A stretch of 64,000 bases of DNA. Source: PALSA-350 sp963794165 (GTDB lineage Bacteria; Acidobacteriota; Terriglobia; Terriglobales; Acidobacteriaceae). The stretch's first letter is position 1. The number at the start of each line of letters is the position of its first letter. This document shows, in pieces, positions 18,209-27,352 of the stretch. The notes beneath the pieces were generated by a model, which saw nothing but the letters and a program-made list of their open reading frames with translations, had not been told where the DNA came from and did not search any database. The stretch lies in assembly GCA_963794165.1 (NCBI GenBank), contig CAWCCT010000012.1, positions 1,240,001 through 1,304,000 on the forward strand, written 5' to 3'. The translations under genes and the position numbers were made by a program.

Positions 18209-18457
18209 ATGCCACGACTAACACTTAAAGCCGCTGAAGGAATCATCGAGGGCCTGGAAGAGCAACGCCATGGATACGCTTATGAAACAACTCGCCTAGC
18301 GATCGGCTTTTGGGAGGACCATGGTCTCGATCAGGATCAGATCCGTGCAGAATTTGAGCACGCGCTCACCGTCCACTTCAAGGACGATCCAATCCGCCCC
18401 GCTCCTCTTATGCCCGAAGTCGAAGACGGGTTGGATGATCCCAGCGGTGTGAAATGA
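18209..18457 (+). CDS. Small hypothetical protein, first gene right of the switch
   Basis: ATG 18209, eight bases after AAAGGAG (18194-18200), gives 82 residues; an in-frame ATG at 18179 has no good site. The protein is acidic at the C-terminus and has a helix-rich N-terminal half (LKAAEGIIEGLEEQ). As the first gene under the rightward operator it may be the early regulator or Cro-like partner, but no HTH can be defended. Its stop overlaps the next ATG (ATGA). Confidence 0.55.
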   Translation: MPRLTLKAAEGIIEGLEEQRHGYAYETTRLAIGFWEDHGLDQDQIRAEFEHALTVHFKDDPIRPAPLMPEVEDGLDDPSGVK

Positions 18458-19047
18458 CGAGCCAGTGCAAGATCTGTGGTCGGGATTACGACACCTGGAC
18501 TTCAAAGGCCGCAGCCGGCTTCTGCTCAGAGTGGTGTGAGCGAAGCCCGTTCCTGCCATTCCCTGAGCTTGATGAGACACCTGGAGGACTCACAATGCGG
18601 TTAGCCACACTGCTTACTCTGCTTGCCTTGCTACTCACCGGTGCTGCGAGGGGTCAGAGCATCGCCATTCCCAGGTCTCAGGCTGACAGCCATGTGATTG
18701 CGGACGGGGACGGTTCCGTCAACGATTTAGCGAACGGTGAGCGATGGTTGATAATTAACTCCCGGGGCGGTCTCGGCATTCAAATCGTGTCCGGTATGCC
18801 GGTTGGTCCAACTGGGCAATTTCAAACCAACATAGTTATAAATATTGCCGATTCGTCCGTTGAGTCCTCTGTGGTCGGAGACTGCAAGACTGACACCTAC
18901 GAATTTATGAGCAATGTGGTTTATGAGGGGACTTATAGGACCGGAAAGGGCGACGGAGAGCCGGATACCCTTGACCACGAACTCAAACACATGGAACCCG
19001 GCACTGACATGGAGTATGTTTTTGCCGTTGCTTGCGCTACTCCCTAA
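18454..19047 (+). CDS. Zinc-ribbon plus signal-anchor protein
   Basis: The 197-residue frame begins MTSQCKICGRDYDTW, continues with FCSEWC (four cysteines, likely one zinc), then at residue 48 runs into a signal-like stretch (MRLATLLTLLALLLTGAARG) and a polar 130-residue domain. Either it is a single-span protein with the zinc knuckle inside the cell, or translation also starts at ATG 18595, which has its own GGAGG. The ribbon is repeated in a broken copy at 19393-19631. Function unknown. Confidence 0.55.
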   Translation: MTSQCKICGRDYDTWTSKAAAGFCSEWCERSPFLPFPELDETPGGLTMRLATLLTLLALLLTGAARGQSIAIPRSQADSHVIADGDGSVNDLANGERWLIINSRGGLGIQIVSGMPVGPTGQFQTNIVINIADSSVESSVVGDCKTDTYEFMSNVVYEGTYRTGKGDGEPDTLDHELKHMEPGTDMEYVFAVACATP

Positions 19048-19069
19048 CCGCAACACACTCGGAGGACTT

Positions 19070-19396
19070 ATGAAGATCGTCACTCTTGCCCTGCTTGGCT
19101 TGCTACTCACAGGTGCCGCCAGTGCTCAAACCAATCCAGCAACCGTGATTTTGACCAACTCCTGCACCTCGGGTATTAAAGAGGCTTGCGATATCCGGGC
19201 AGAGGCTGCGAGTCCCAAACAGGTTATTCATATGCAGGAGTTTTTCTCCAACGTATGCCGAATGGGAACTGCTGAGTATCCGTTGACGGACTCCGATGAA
19301 CAAGCAGCATGCAAGATCCGAGACGTGCTCACACAGTCCCTCAAAGAGAACGGCTATCGTTGGGATGATGGGGAACAGGAGTGGATGCTTCCATGA
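19070..19396 (+). CDS. Small secreted protein
   Basis: ATG 19070 follows CGGAGGAC. Of the 108 residues the first 19 are a clean signal peptide (MKIVTLALLGLLLTGAASA, cut before QTNP); the mature part is small, has three cysteines and ends in a WDDGEQEW motif. The signal peptide resembles the internal one in the preceding gene, so the two may be related. The stop overlaps the next ATG (ATGA). Confidence 0.55.
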   Translation: MKIVTLALLGLLLTGAASAQTNPATVILTNSCTSGIKEACDIRAEAASPKQVIHMQEFFSNVCRMGTAEYPLTDSDEQAACKIRDVLTQSLKENGYRWDDGEQEWMLP

Positions 19397-19631
19397 CTCT
19401 CGCATGTTGCTGGTGTGGGCATATGACACCTGGGAGTCCCGGGCGGACAACTCCCAGCGGTTCTGCTCACCATGGTGTGAAGCGAGGACGTTGCTACCGT
19501 TTCCCGGAGCCGCGAGAGTCGCCGCTCCTGCGGCCACAGTGAACTACCCGTCGCTCGCAGCGCCTGAAAAGATTGTTGACTCGCCTACGAACACTCGACA
19601 GCTTGTCACATGTGGACCCATAAGTACCTAA
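19393..19631 (+). pseudogene. Frameshifted second copy of the zinc-ribbon gene
   Basis: The ATGA overlap start (19393) reads ...CCWCG and then loses frame; one base further on the next frame gives AYDTWESRADNSQRFCSPWC and LLPFPG, matching YDTWTSK...FCSEWC...FLPFPE of the gene at 18454. The repaired product would be about 78 residues and end at 19631. A single-base indel near 19421 is the only damage seen. Confidence 0.55.
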
Positions 19632-20121
19632 AGGAGTTGTCCCGCGTTGCAGAGTGTGCGCCGGTGGCTTCGGACTGCTGTTTACCTTTTAGTTGGTAAC
19701 AAGCAAAGCTTCGGTCATTCCACCTTCGTACTCTGGCGCAAGCAGAAGCATCGCCCTTACCTTCTCTTCACTGCAACTCTGAGATCCCAACTCTGACAAA
19801 GATCAGGAAAAGCGGGCAGATTGCAAAAGGCAGACCTGGTTCTTCTGATCCATTGTGCGCTGATCATCCCGCCTCCTGTTCGGTCTGGACACGCATCGCA
19901 GCACGCAAACGCTGAACGACAGTACATGGCCGACTTCGTCTCGCATACATTCTCGAGTTCTACCCGCGTCGCCCATATGTCGCAGATCTTTGGGCTTCTC
20001 CGCTTCCGACTGTGCTCCGCCGGGCAGGTAACTTCCAAACGCGCCATGGGCCGCGAAATGACTAGTGCTCAGTGTGACGGGTCGTCAGAAGCTCCATAAG
20101 GTTACCAGGAGAATCACGCGT
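19632..20121. other. Gene-free stretch upstream of the RHS gene
   Basis: About 490 bp with no frame showing coding character on either strand, no clear repeat and no confident promoter. It may hold the RHS gene promoter; AGGAGA at 20107-20112 is that gene's ribosome binding site. Confidence 0.5.
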
Positions 20122-23100
20122 ATGAATGACTTAGGCATTTCAAAGAATGATATCCCCGTTACGAAGCTGTTGTCAGACGATTTGGGCGTCGATGTGGGTT
20201 CTCACTTAACCCACCGCAAGCACCTTTTGAAAGGATCCATAGATCAACATTTCGGAGAGCGGCGCGTGCCAATCGAACGTCGCTACGCAAAAACATCCCT
20301 TTGCGTCTCTTCCAGGTTTCGGCTCCGATTCCATCGCGCTTTTGGTTTAATTGTGTTCGCTTGTATGCTTCTCGGCGTTAGCGGTGCTCTGGGTCAGGGT
20401 CAGCCGGGAATTCTCCCCTTTTCTACCAACGAATACGGGGTCGATCTCGCGACAGGAAATATAAATATGGCATTTCCTCTCCGCGCCAAAACCGGCAAGA
20501 TTCCTTTCTGGAGCAAAGTGGTGGGCACGAGTGGCATGGCAATCAACTACACCGGCCTCTATTACCAGTGGCAGCCGCTGCTGATCTACCCGGGCTATAA
20601 GTACCAGGATCCAACCACGATTTCCTTCGCATCCAAAGTGGTTCCCCCGACCGTCGCGAACTGTCCATATGGGACGAACTCCTTCTACCATGCCGAGTAC
20701 TTGGGGGATTTTGCGGTCATCGACCCAACCGGCGCTAATCATACTATCCCTGGAAGCTGGAAAGTGGGGACTGGTCCAGCAGGATCGAGTTGCCAAACAC
20801 AACAGGGCACATCGGGCCCCGCTCTAGCGTACGACGGCTCTGGCTACTCTCTAGTCATAAACAACGGAAACATCATGGTGTCCGATCGAAGCGGAAATTC
20901 CTGGGCAGGCACTTGCACCTATTCCAACGGATGCGTTCTAGGTTCCTCTACTGGAGCAATCATCAGCGACCCAGATGGAACAACGATATCTGAAAACGAC
21001 GGCACGGTTACAGATTCCCTGGCCACCACGGTCCTCTCCAATGTGCCATATAACAGTGCAGTGGCTTCCAGTGTCTCGTACGTGGATGTCAATGGCGTTA
21101 CCCAGCAGTACGTCTTGGCGTATACCGCGATGAATATCGCGACCAACTTTAATTGTTTTAATGCCGCCGGTGTCCAGGATCCTGACGATACAGCTCCTGA
21201 GTCGTTGCAGATGTTGACGAGCATAACCGTTCCCACGCCGACTCCCACACAATACGCCATTACCTACGAGCCGACCCCAGGAAAGAGCGGCTATTTCACA
21301 GGACGGATTGCTAAGATCTCCCTACCAACTGGCGGCTCAATCTCTTATTCGTATTCCGGGGGAAACCAAGGCATTAACTGCAATTATGGGACTGTTCCTA
21401 CGCTTACCGTGACTGTAAACGACGGCAACGGGAACAATTCGGTCTTTACCTATGCAAGTAACGTTAGCACTGCGGCCAATATAACTGACATTCCATTCGT
21501 CGGCGTCAATTTCGCGGTCACGAAAACAGATCCGGCTTCCAATCAAACCGTTTATTCATTTCAAGGTGAGTATCAGACCTCGGCACAGTACTATCAGGGA
21601 TCTGCCACTGGGACACCACTGCAGACCGTGGTGACTTGCTATAACGGAAACACTTCTAGCTGCGCCGCACCAGCCACACAAATTTCCCCGCCGATCACGC
21701 AAATAGCCAAGTACACGTCTTTAGGTTCTTCCAGCAGCGATTTGGTGCAAACCAGTTACGACGTTTATGGGAACGTCACCAGCGAAATTGACATGGACTA
21801 CGGCAATGTGGGCAGCGGCGGCAGTTGTGTTTCCGCGACCACCGGCGTGTGCAAGCTGACAACCATCACCTATGGATCCTGGAACGGAAGCAGCTGCACA
21901 CCGCTCAGCGGGGTCATGAATGTCCCCTGTGATGTGAAAATCGTGAACAACAATACCGGCGCAGTCAGCGCGGAGACCAGGTACACTTACAACGCAACCG
22001 GCCATCCCACAGGTGTTAGCAAATGGGTCTCCGGGTCCACTTGGGTAACCACAAATAACACCTACAACCCCAACGGAACACTCTCCACAACGACAGATCC
22101 AAACGGAAACGAGACGCAAGTCGGCTACACCGGTTCCGGCGGATGCAACGGGATGTTGTTAACTTCTACGACCTACCCCGTGGCCTCCATGGGGTCGAGC
22201 TCGCAAACATGGAATTGCAGCGGCGGTGTCGTCGCCTCAACAGTAGATGTCAATAAGCAAACGACGACCTATTCTTACGCTGATCCGTTAAACCGCCTGA
22301 CCCAAGTCGAAAGCGCTGTGGGAGCTCTCAATTGGGCAACCGGTCTTTCCGCCCAAAGCAACACGGCCTACAATTATCCGAGTTTGGCGGAGACGGATAT
22401 CGCACAGGATTTAACAACGACTGGTGACGGCCTATTGACCAGCAAGACCATCTATGATGGTTTAGGACGCGCCATCAAGACGGTGGCCCCAGACGGTTCG
22501 GTTATTGAAACCGCCTATGATCCTTTGGGCCGGGTCTGTGCTGTGTCCAATCCGACCCTGGCCACCAACGCCCCAGGCAGCTTGAGCTGTACAATCGGGT
22601 CCAATAGGGCCACCGCCGCTACTGACGGCTATACGTATTTTACCTACGATGTGCTTGGACGGAAGACGGTGCAGACCCAACAAGATAGCAGTAGGCAGAA
22701 ATGGCAGTACAACAACAACGTCGTAGATTTCTACGATGAAGACAACAGTCACTGGCAACGGACGAGCGATTCGCTTGGCAGGTTGACGAAAGTGATGGAG
22801 AACGACCCCGCCGGCTCAGGGGCGCTGACTTTAGAGACCGATTACACATATGACCTCCTCAACGACCTGGTCACGGTGACCCAGAAAGGGGCTTCGGCGG
22901 ATACGCCCCGAGTCAGGACCTTTAGTTACGACGGGATGTCCCGTCTGACCTACGCGTGCAACCCTGAGAGCATTGCGAGCGGCGTCTGTTCGGCCTCCGG
23001 ACCCTGGAGCGCGATGTACAGCTATGATGCGAACGGTAATGTGATCACGCGGACGGATGCTCGGGGAATCATCACCCACTACGCCTATGACGGGATGAAC

Positions 23101-25278
23101 CGGTTGACGGCAAAGAGCTATACCAATGATCCTGCAAATACCCCGGCTTTGACCTACGGGTACGACACCGAATACGCCTGGCAGTTGCAAGAAAACGAAG
23201 ACAACCCGGTCGGCCATCTGAACTCGGTGATGGCTACGGTGGGCACGATGAATCTGACAACCTGGACCAGCGCTGATTACGATCAACGAGGCAATCTTAC
23301 CGGCTATACCAACTGCTTGTTGTCAAACGCCCAGAGCTGTTCAAGCTACGGAGTCGGGACACTCTACGACTACGATCTGAATGAGGATCTCGCTGGAATT
23401 ACAGCGGACGCGGGGAGCACCTTCATCGGACAATACGAATATATTAACTACGGATACGATAGCTCGGGCCGTCTGAACTCGGTCGCCACTCAGGTTTCCC
23501 TTGACCTCACGGATAACGTACTTACCTCCACCGCCTTCGCCGGTGGGACGTACTACCCGGGAGGCGCCGTCGAAACCGCAAATCTTGGTATCAATCCGAC
23601 CAACCAGGTTCCTGCAATAACGCTTTCCCGGATCTATGACAATCGGGGGAGAATTACCGGGGAGACCGATACCGCTAGCACAGGGCAAACCGCCTACAAC
23701 TACTCTGTCAACTACGATGGTAATAGCAACGTGAATGGATACATTGACAGTGCTAACGGTAGCTGGACGGTGACCAACGATGCGCTGCACCGGTTGTTGT
23801 CGATGTCGGGAACGCTTGGTGGGGTGGCGACTACTGTTCAGGAGGCCTATGATCATTTCGGCAACCGCAACGGGGAAAATGTATCCTACGGAGGAACTCA
23901 GTCGCAGCCTTCCCCCACGCTGGGTTTCAGCGCGGGCAACAATCGAATCGATTATGCCAGTTACGATGCCGCGGGGAACCTCACCAGCGACCTGACGAAT
24001 AACTACTTGTACGACGCGGAGAACCGTATTTGCGCGGTGCAGCAGACAGTCTCCGGGGACATGTATGGTTATGTTTACGCAGCCAACGGAGTGCGTCTCG
24101 TGAAAGGCTCGCTTACCAGTTTCAGCTGCGATGTGACCACAAATGGAATTTCGTTGACGAGTGCGTATGTGGCGGGGCCACACGGTGAGGACCTGGAAGA
24201 AGTCGATCAGAATTTCAATATGTTGCACTACAATGTCTTCTGGGAGGGCAAGCTGTTGGGAACCTTCGTCGGAACCACCTACGACCAATCGAATTGGGGT
24301 TTTGCGCTCAACGATTGGCTAGGCACCAAGCGGGAGGTTACCAAATCAGACGGTACCTGTTTGAGCTCATTCTTCAGTGGCCCTTTTGGTGATTATCAAA
24401 CTGCCGGGTGCAGCACTGTGGATCCGTCCGAGGAACACTTCACCAGCAAAATGCGCGATCCGGAATCCAACCTCGACTACTTTTCGGCCCGGTACTACAA
24501 CTCCAATGTGGGCCGCTTCATGAGCCCGGATCCAAGCGGCTTAGACCGTGCCGATCCCACCAATCCTCAAAGCTTGAACCTGTACGCCTATGCTCTCAAT
24601 AATCCGCTCAGGTACACCGATCCAACAGGGTTGGAAGCGGCTTGTCATTGGGGAGGAAACGACTGGGACGATACGCCCGGGAACGGAGGAGCTGGTCAAG
24701 GGGATTGTGAACAGCAGGGCGGCAGCTGGGAGGAGGTTCCCGGGCCGGAAACGACGGTGACCGTTAACGGAGACACGGGTGGTACTTCGATAGCGGTTCA
24801 AACCTGGCAGCCGAATCCCGGCGAAATGATCCCCTATGTGTCTGCTGGCTGTTCCGCTGTTCCTACTCAATCCACGCAAGGGTCGCTGCAACAGAACATA
24901 AAGAACGCAGAGGCGATGAAGCCAGCAATGCCTTGGAGCATGTCCAACTTTTACGGCAATGTAAGGAATGGCGGCCCGCAGGACTACAAGCAGAACAAGC
25001 AAATGGCCGATGTTGTGGATGCGGGAACGGCACCCTTTATGGTCCAGTCTCCCTTCGAGGACTTTGGCAACTTCAACTATGGAGCCACAGCGGCTGCGCA
25101 AGGAATCCCGCTATCGGTTGCTCTGAGGGCAGCGGGATATGCTGGGCAAAAGGCTCAGGGGGCTTCAGCAGCTAATGCAGCCAAGACGGCAATGGGGTCA
25201 GCTCCATATGGCGACGATCCCGCCGACCAGATCCAGATCCAGAACGGCTACAACTTCTACACCCGGAAGTGCTTCTGA
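20122..25278 (+). CDS. RHS/YD-repeat polymorphic toxin with type-44 toxin tip
   Basis: A giant protein of 1,718 residues. After an unusually long polar N-terminus comes a hydrophobic export signal (about residues 70-90, LIVFACMLLGVSGALG). Residues about 480-1440 carry many YD repeats (for example TYDLLND, YSYDANGNV, YAYDGMNRL, YDAENR) that form the hollow RHS shell. The RHS core motif (DPESNLDYFSARYYNSNVG, then RFMSPDPSG, ending YTDPTGLEA) closes it at about 1447-1505. The last 210 residues differ: NFYGNVRNGGPQDYK, FEDFGNFNYGATAAAQG and APYGDDPADQ match what I know of polymorphic toxin type 44. ATG 20122 has AGGAGA; GTG 20266 with GGAGAG would give a normal signal length. Confidence 0.88.
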   Translation: MNDLGISKNDIPVTKLLSDDLGVDVGSHLTHRKHLLKGSIDQHFGERRVPIERRYAKTSLCVSSRFRLRFHRAFGLIVFACMLLGVSGALGQGQPGILPFSTNEYGVDLATGNINMAFPLRAKTGKIPFWSKVVGTSGMAINYTGLYYQWQPLLIYPGYKYQDPTTISFASKVVPPTVANCPYGTNSFYHAEYLGDFAVIDPTGANHTIPGSWKVGTGPAGSSCQTQQGTSGPALAYDGSGYSLVINNGNIMVSDRSGNSWAGTCTYSNGCVLGSSTGAIISDPDGTTISENDGTVTDSLATTVLSNVPYNSAVASSVSYVDVNGVTQQYVLAYTAMNIATNFNCFNAAGVQDPDDTAPESLQMLTSITVPTPTPTQYAITYEPTPGKSGYFTGRIAKISLPTGGSISYSYSGGNQGINCNYGTVPTLTVTVNDGNGNNSVFTYASNVSTAANITDIPFVGVNFAVTKTDPASNQTVYSFQGEYQTSAQYYQGSATGTPLQTVVTCYNGNTSSCAAPATQISPPITQIAKYTSLGSSSSDLVQTSYDVYGNVTSEIDMDYGNVGSGGSCVSATTGVCKLTTITYGSWNGSSCTPLSGVMNVPCDVKIVNNNTGAVSAETRYTYNATGHPTGVSKWVSGSTWVTTNNTYNPNGTLSTTTDPNGNETQVGYTGSGGCNGMLLTSTTYPVASMGSSSQTWNCSGGVVASTVDVNKQTTTYSYADPLNRLTQVESAVGALNWATGLSAQSNTAYNYPSLAETDIAQDLTTTGDGLLTSKTIYDGLGRAIKTVAPDGSVIETAYDPLGRVCAVSNPTLATNAPGSLSCTIGSNRATAATDGYTYFTYDVLGRKTVQTQQDSSRQKWQYNNNVVDFYDEDNSHWQRTSDSLGRLTKVMENDPAGSGALTLETDYTYDLLNDLVTVTQKGASADTPRVRTFSYDGMSRLTYACNPESIASGVCSASGPWSAMYSYDANGNVITRTDARGIITHYAYDGMNRLTAKSYTNDPANTPALTYGYDTEYAWQLQENEDNPVGHLNSVMATVGTMNLTTWTSADYDQRGNLTGYTNCLLSNAQSCSSYGVGTLYDYDLNEDLAGITADAGSTFIGQYEYINYGYDSSGRLNSVATQVSLDLTDNVLTSTAFAGGTYYPGGAVETANLGINPTNQVPAITLSRIYDNRGRITGETDTASTGQTAYNYSVNYDGNSNVNGYIDSANGSWTVTNDALHRLLSMSGTLGGVATTVQEAYDHFGNRNGENVSYGGTQSQPSPTLGFSAGNNRIDYASYDAAGNLTSDLTNNYLYDAENRICAVQQTVSGDMYGYVYAANGVRLVKGSLTSFSCDVTTNGISLTSAYVAGPHGEDLEEVDQNFNMLHYNVFWEGKLLGTFVGTTYDQSNWGFALNDWLGTKREVTKSDGTCLSSFFSGPFGDYQTAGCSTVDPSEEHFTSKMRDPESNLDYFSARYYNSNVGRFMSPDPSGLDRADPTNPQSLNLYAYALNNPLRYTDPTGLEAACHWGGNDWDDTPGNGGAGQGDCEQQGGSWEEVPGPETTVTVNGDTGGTSIAVQTWQPNPGEMIPYVSAGCSAVPTQSTQGSLQQNIKNAEAMKPAMPWSMSNFYGNVRNGGPQDYKQNKQMADVVDAGTAPFMVQSPFEDFGNFNYGATAAAQGIPLSVALRAAGYAGQKAQGASAANAAKTAMGSAPYGDDPADQIQIQNGYNFYTRKCF

Positions 25279-25664
25279 TGGTGACCCGGCGCTGGCAAAG
25301 GTTGTCCCTCTTGATTGCTCTCTGGACTGTAGTTGGATGTAACCCGTGCAAAGAGGAAATCGTAAGCAGCAGCAACTCTCCAGATGGAAAGTGGACGGCG
25401 GTTATCGTAATGCGAGATTGCGGGGCGACAAGCGCAGAGGTCGTTAGCGTAAATGTACATCCGGCAGGCGACCGCGATCTTCACTCCGAGAACAACGCCT
25501 TCGTTGTCAAGCATGAGTACGCTACGGATGTGACATGGGCGAGCAGCGGTAGTCTCACGCTAAGATGCCGCCAATGCAGAGCCGCCGACGTTATCAAAAA
25601 GTTGGACAAGGTCGGCCCCGTGCAATTGGTCTACGATCTTCCTGCCGCCACCGGTGCTGGCTAG
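25278..25664 (+). CDS. Lipoprotein, candidate immunity protein for the RHS toxin
   Basis: The ATG overlaps the toxin stop (TGATG), the tight coupling usual for toxin-immunity pairs. The 128-residue product starts with a lipoprotein signal (LSLLIALWTVVGC, Cys21 as lipid site). The mature part has SPDGKWTAVIVMRDCGATSA, a pattern that I associate with DUF5412-like small proteins, and a late CRQC pair. Facing the periplasm it could neutralise an incoming sister toxin. The immunity role is inferred from position and lipoprotein type. Confidence 0.7.
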   Translation: MVTRRWQRLSLLIALWTVVGCNPCKEEIVSSSNSPDGKWTAVIVMRDCGATSAEVVSVNVHPAGDRDLHSENNAFVVKHEYATDVTWASSGSLTLRCRQCRAADVIKKLDKVGPVQLVYDLPAATGAG

Positions 25665-26107
25665 CGTCCGTGGCCCTGTACAGCATCGTCGGTCTGCATC
25701 CCTGCCGGCCTGAAATTCGCGCCTGATCCAACATCGTCAAAAAGCAGCCATGCTGCGCATGGGAATCATCTCGACACTCCACCCCTTGCAGGTAACTGCC
25801 TAGGAACCTTGGTATCTTGTTAGATACTCGTTGAAAACATGCGAGTTGCGGAAATACGGTCTCTAACGAGATACCCGAAGTTCCTTGTTGCGAACTTGTT
25901 GAGAGCAAAGGATGGAGGCGGAATGGCATCCTGGCGCTCATGCGCGGTACCCTTCGCGGCGGTGGCCGTCAAGGGTCTGCGCTTCGCTTCGATGAACGCG
26001 CAACAGGCGCGCGCCCTTGACCGCCATCCTCGCTGCGGGTGGTTCTCAGCTATGAGAAGAATGTCTTCTTCTCATGTGTCCAAAAACACATGAGGGAGGC
26101 AACGGCT
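25665..26107. other. Convergent intergenic region
   Basis: 443 bp between the lipoprotein gene and the minus-strand XRE gene. No credible gene. A GC-rich 25930-26040 stretch might be a decayed coding fragment. The only clear structures are the two hairpins at 26052-26092. Confidence 0.5.
26052..26092. terminator. Two overlapping hairpins, possible bidirectional terminator
   Basis: ATGAGAAGA-ATGTCT-TCTTCTCAT (26052-26075) and CATGTGT-CCAAAA-ACACATG (26073-26092) share CAT, so only one can form at a time. They sit between the ends of convergent genes. Neither has a strong T tract, so an attenuator or a protein site is also possible. Confidence 0.35.
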
Positions 26108-26488
26108 TCAGTCGTGGGCTTCGGCGCCGGTCGCGCCTGTCAGGGAGTTAATCAGCCTTATAACGGCGCGCTGATCGCGTTCCGGCAGTAGGGTAATGCG
26201 CTGAAATCGCTTCCACAGACGCATACTCTCTGGATCACCCGTTACCTGTTCAAACTTCGATGCCTCGCGCGGCTGCGGCTTGATGCCCAGCAGTTCATCT
26301 GCGGTGACGTGCAGGGCGCCTGCCAGGGCGATCACTGCGGGGGCAGGGGGAAATCCGGCCTCGTTCTCGTAATAGGAAATCGCCCGCTGCGTGGTCTTGG
26401 CAGCCTTAGCCAGTTGCATCTGCGTCATCCCGCGAGCCTTCCTCAATCCAATCAGGCGCTCACCGAACGTGGTCTCCTTCCTGGGCAT
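26108..26488 (-). CDS. XRE-family transcriptional regulator
   Basis: A 126-residue regulator. The N-terminal HTH_3 domain (residues 8-65) shows LRKARGMTQMQLAKAA and TTQRAISYYENEAG, with ADELLGI at its end; the C-terminal half is a helical tail with RLWKRFQRITLLPERDQRA, likely for dimer contacts. It is the second gene of an operon, 38 bp after the TnpA-like gene, and probably regulates that operon and the divergent secreted-protein genes. Confidence 0.88.
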   Translation of the reverse strand: MPRKETTFGERLIGLRKARGMTQMQLAKAAKTTQRAISYYENEAGFPPAPAVIALAGALHVTADELLGIKPQPREASKFEQVTGDPESMRLWKRFQRITLLPERDQRAVIRLINSLTGATGAEAHD

Positions 26489-26526
26489 GACAGCAAAACC
26501 TCAATTCTCTCGCGCGGTCCTTCGGC

Positions 26527-26919
26527 TTATCGCTCGCAGAGTTCCGCGAAGGCTTGGGGCTCCCCTGGGTAGACGCTCCGTGCTTCATAACTCGGCGACC
26601 ATAGCTTACCCTTGACGCAATGGCGGCGGATCTCAGCGCTCTCATCTCGCAGGAGCCGGCTGGAGACGCCCTTGAGGGAGTCAATCAAAGCGGAGACGCT
26701 CCACTTGGCCGGGTAATCGATCACCAGCCGGCATTCGTCCCCTTCAATTTCCATTTCCACCAGTCTTGACTCAAATTTCCCGCCACAAACTGTCTCAAAT
26801 ATGGCGCGCAGTCGGTTCTCTGGGAGCACCGCGGCTCTCGATCTCGTGTAGAAGACCAATCTAACCCGAAGTGCTGAAACTACTGCTCTACCTGTACGAA
26901 TCTGCTTGACATTGGCCAT
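26527..26919 (-). CDS. IS200-type TnpA homologue lacking catalytic residues
   Basis: From ATG 26919 the protein has 130 residues and follows the Y1 transposase fold: VSALRVRLVFYTRSR (strand 1 and after), LRAIFETVC, then IDYPAKWSVSALIDSLKGV and SRLL, and LWSPSYEARSV. The HUH metal motif, expected as DHxHL at residue 61-66, is DECRL, so both histidines are gone; the C-terminal helix with the catalytic Tyr is missing (the protein ends AFAELCER). It therefore cannot act as a transposase. No IS ends are seen and an XRE gene follows, so a recruited DNA- or RNA-binding role is plausible. Confidence 0.72.
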   Translation of the reverse strand: MANVKQIRTGRAVVSALRVRLVFYTRSRAAVLPENRLRAIFETVCGGKFESRLVEMEIEGDECRLVIDYPAKWSVSALIDSLKGVSSRLLRDESAEIRRHCVKGKLWSPSYEARSVYPGEPQAFAELCER

Positions 26920-26971
26920 AGACCAAATGTAACATGAGCCTTGTATTACTATGGCAAATTTTTTGAGGCAA
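26906..26971. promoter_or_regulatory. Overlapping divergent promoters
   Basis: Leftward: TTGCCT (AGGCAA on + at 26966-26971) and TAATAC (GTATTA at 26943-26948), spacer 17 bp. Rightward: TTGACA (26906-26911) with a weaker TGTAAC (26928-26933), spacer 16 bp. A short palindrome TTGGCCATAGACCAA (26913-26927) between them could be the XRE operator. Confidence 0.45.
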
Positions 26972-26989
26972 AGTGACGTGCGAACAAAC

Positions 26990-27352
26990 ATGAAAATTAA
27001 AGTGCTGTTGAGTTTGGTAGGAGTTTTGAGCGCCGCGGCGGCCCACGGGCAGAACACCTACTCGGCCCCAGGCGTGTGCAGCGCTGCCGGCGATCTCCGG
27101 TGTGACCACGTAACCGTGGCCTACCTAGACAGCGCGGTGCTCCTCCAGTTCAGTGAAGATAATGGACACATTCAGAGCTTCCAGGGCACAGCCGATGCCA
27201 CAGGCGCGGTCATCACCGGGTTCGAGTATTTTGACGGTCAGACTATCGGCAGCCAGCAAGGCCAGTGCAAGCTTATTTACAAGAAGAACGGGGAGCTGTC
27301 GCAAGTAATCTGCGATGCCCTCACATTCACGGTTACAAAGGACTCGAAATGA
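26990..27352 (+). CDS. Small secreted protein upstream of the tail module
   Basis: ATG 26990 gives 120 residues with a signal peptide (MKIKVLLSLVGVLSAAAAHG, cut before QNTY). The mature domain has three or four cysteines and a beta-rich pattern (YLDSAVLLQFSE, TGFEYFDG). An upstream ATG at 26951 would bury the signal. The stop overlaps the next ATG (ATGA). Function unknown. Confidence 0.6.
   Translation: MKIKVLLSLVGVLSAAAAHGQNTYSAPGVCSAAGDLRCDHVTVAYLDSAVLLQFSEDNGHIQSFQGTADATGAVITGFEYFDGQTIGSQQGQCKLIYKKNGELSQVICDALTFTVTKDSK

Noticed and set aside
25839..26093. Plus-strand frame in the convergent gap
   Set aside because: It runs through the hairpins and has no start signal or coding character.
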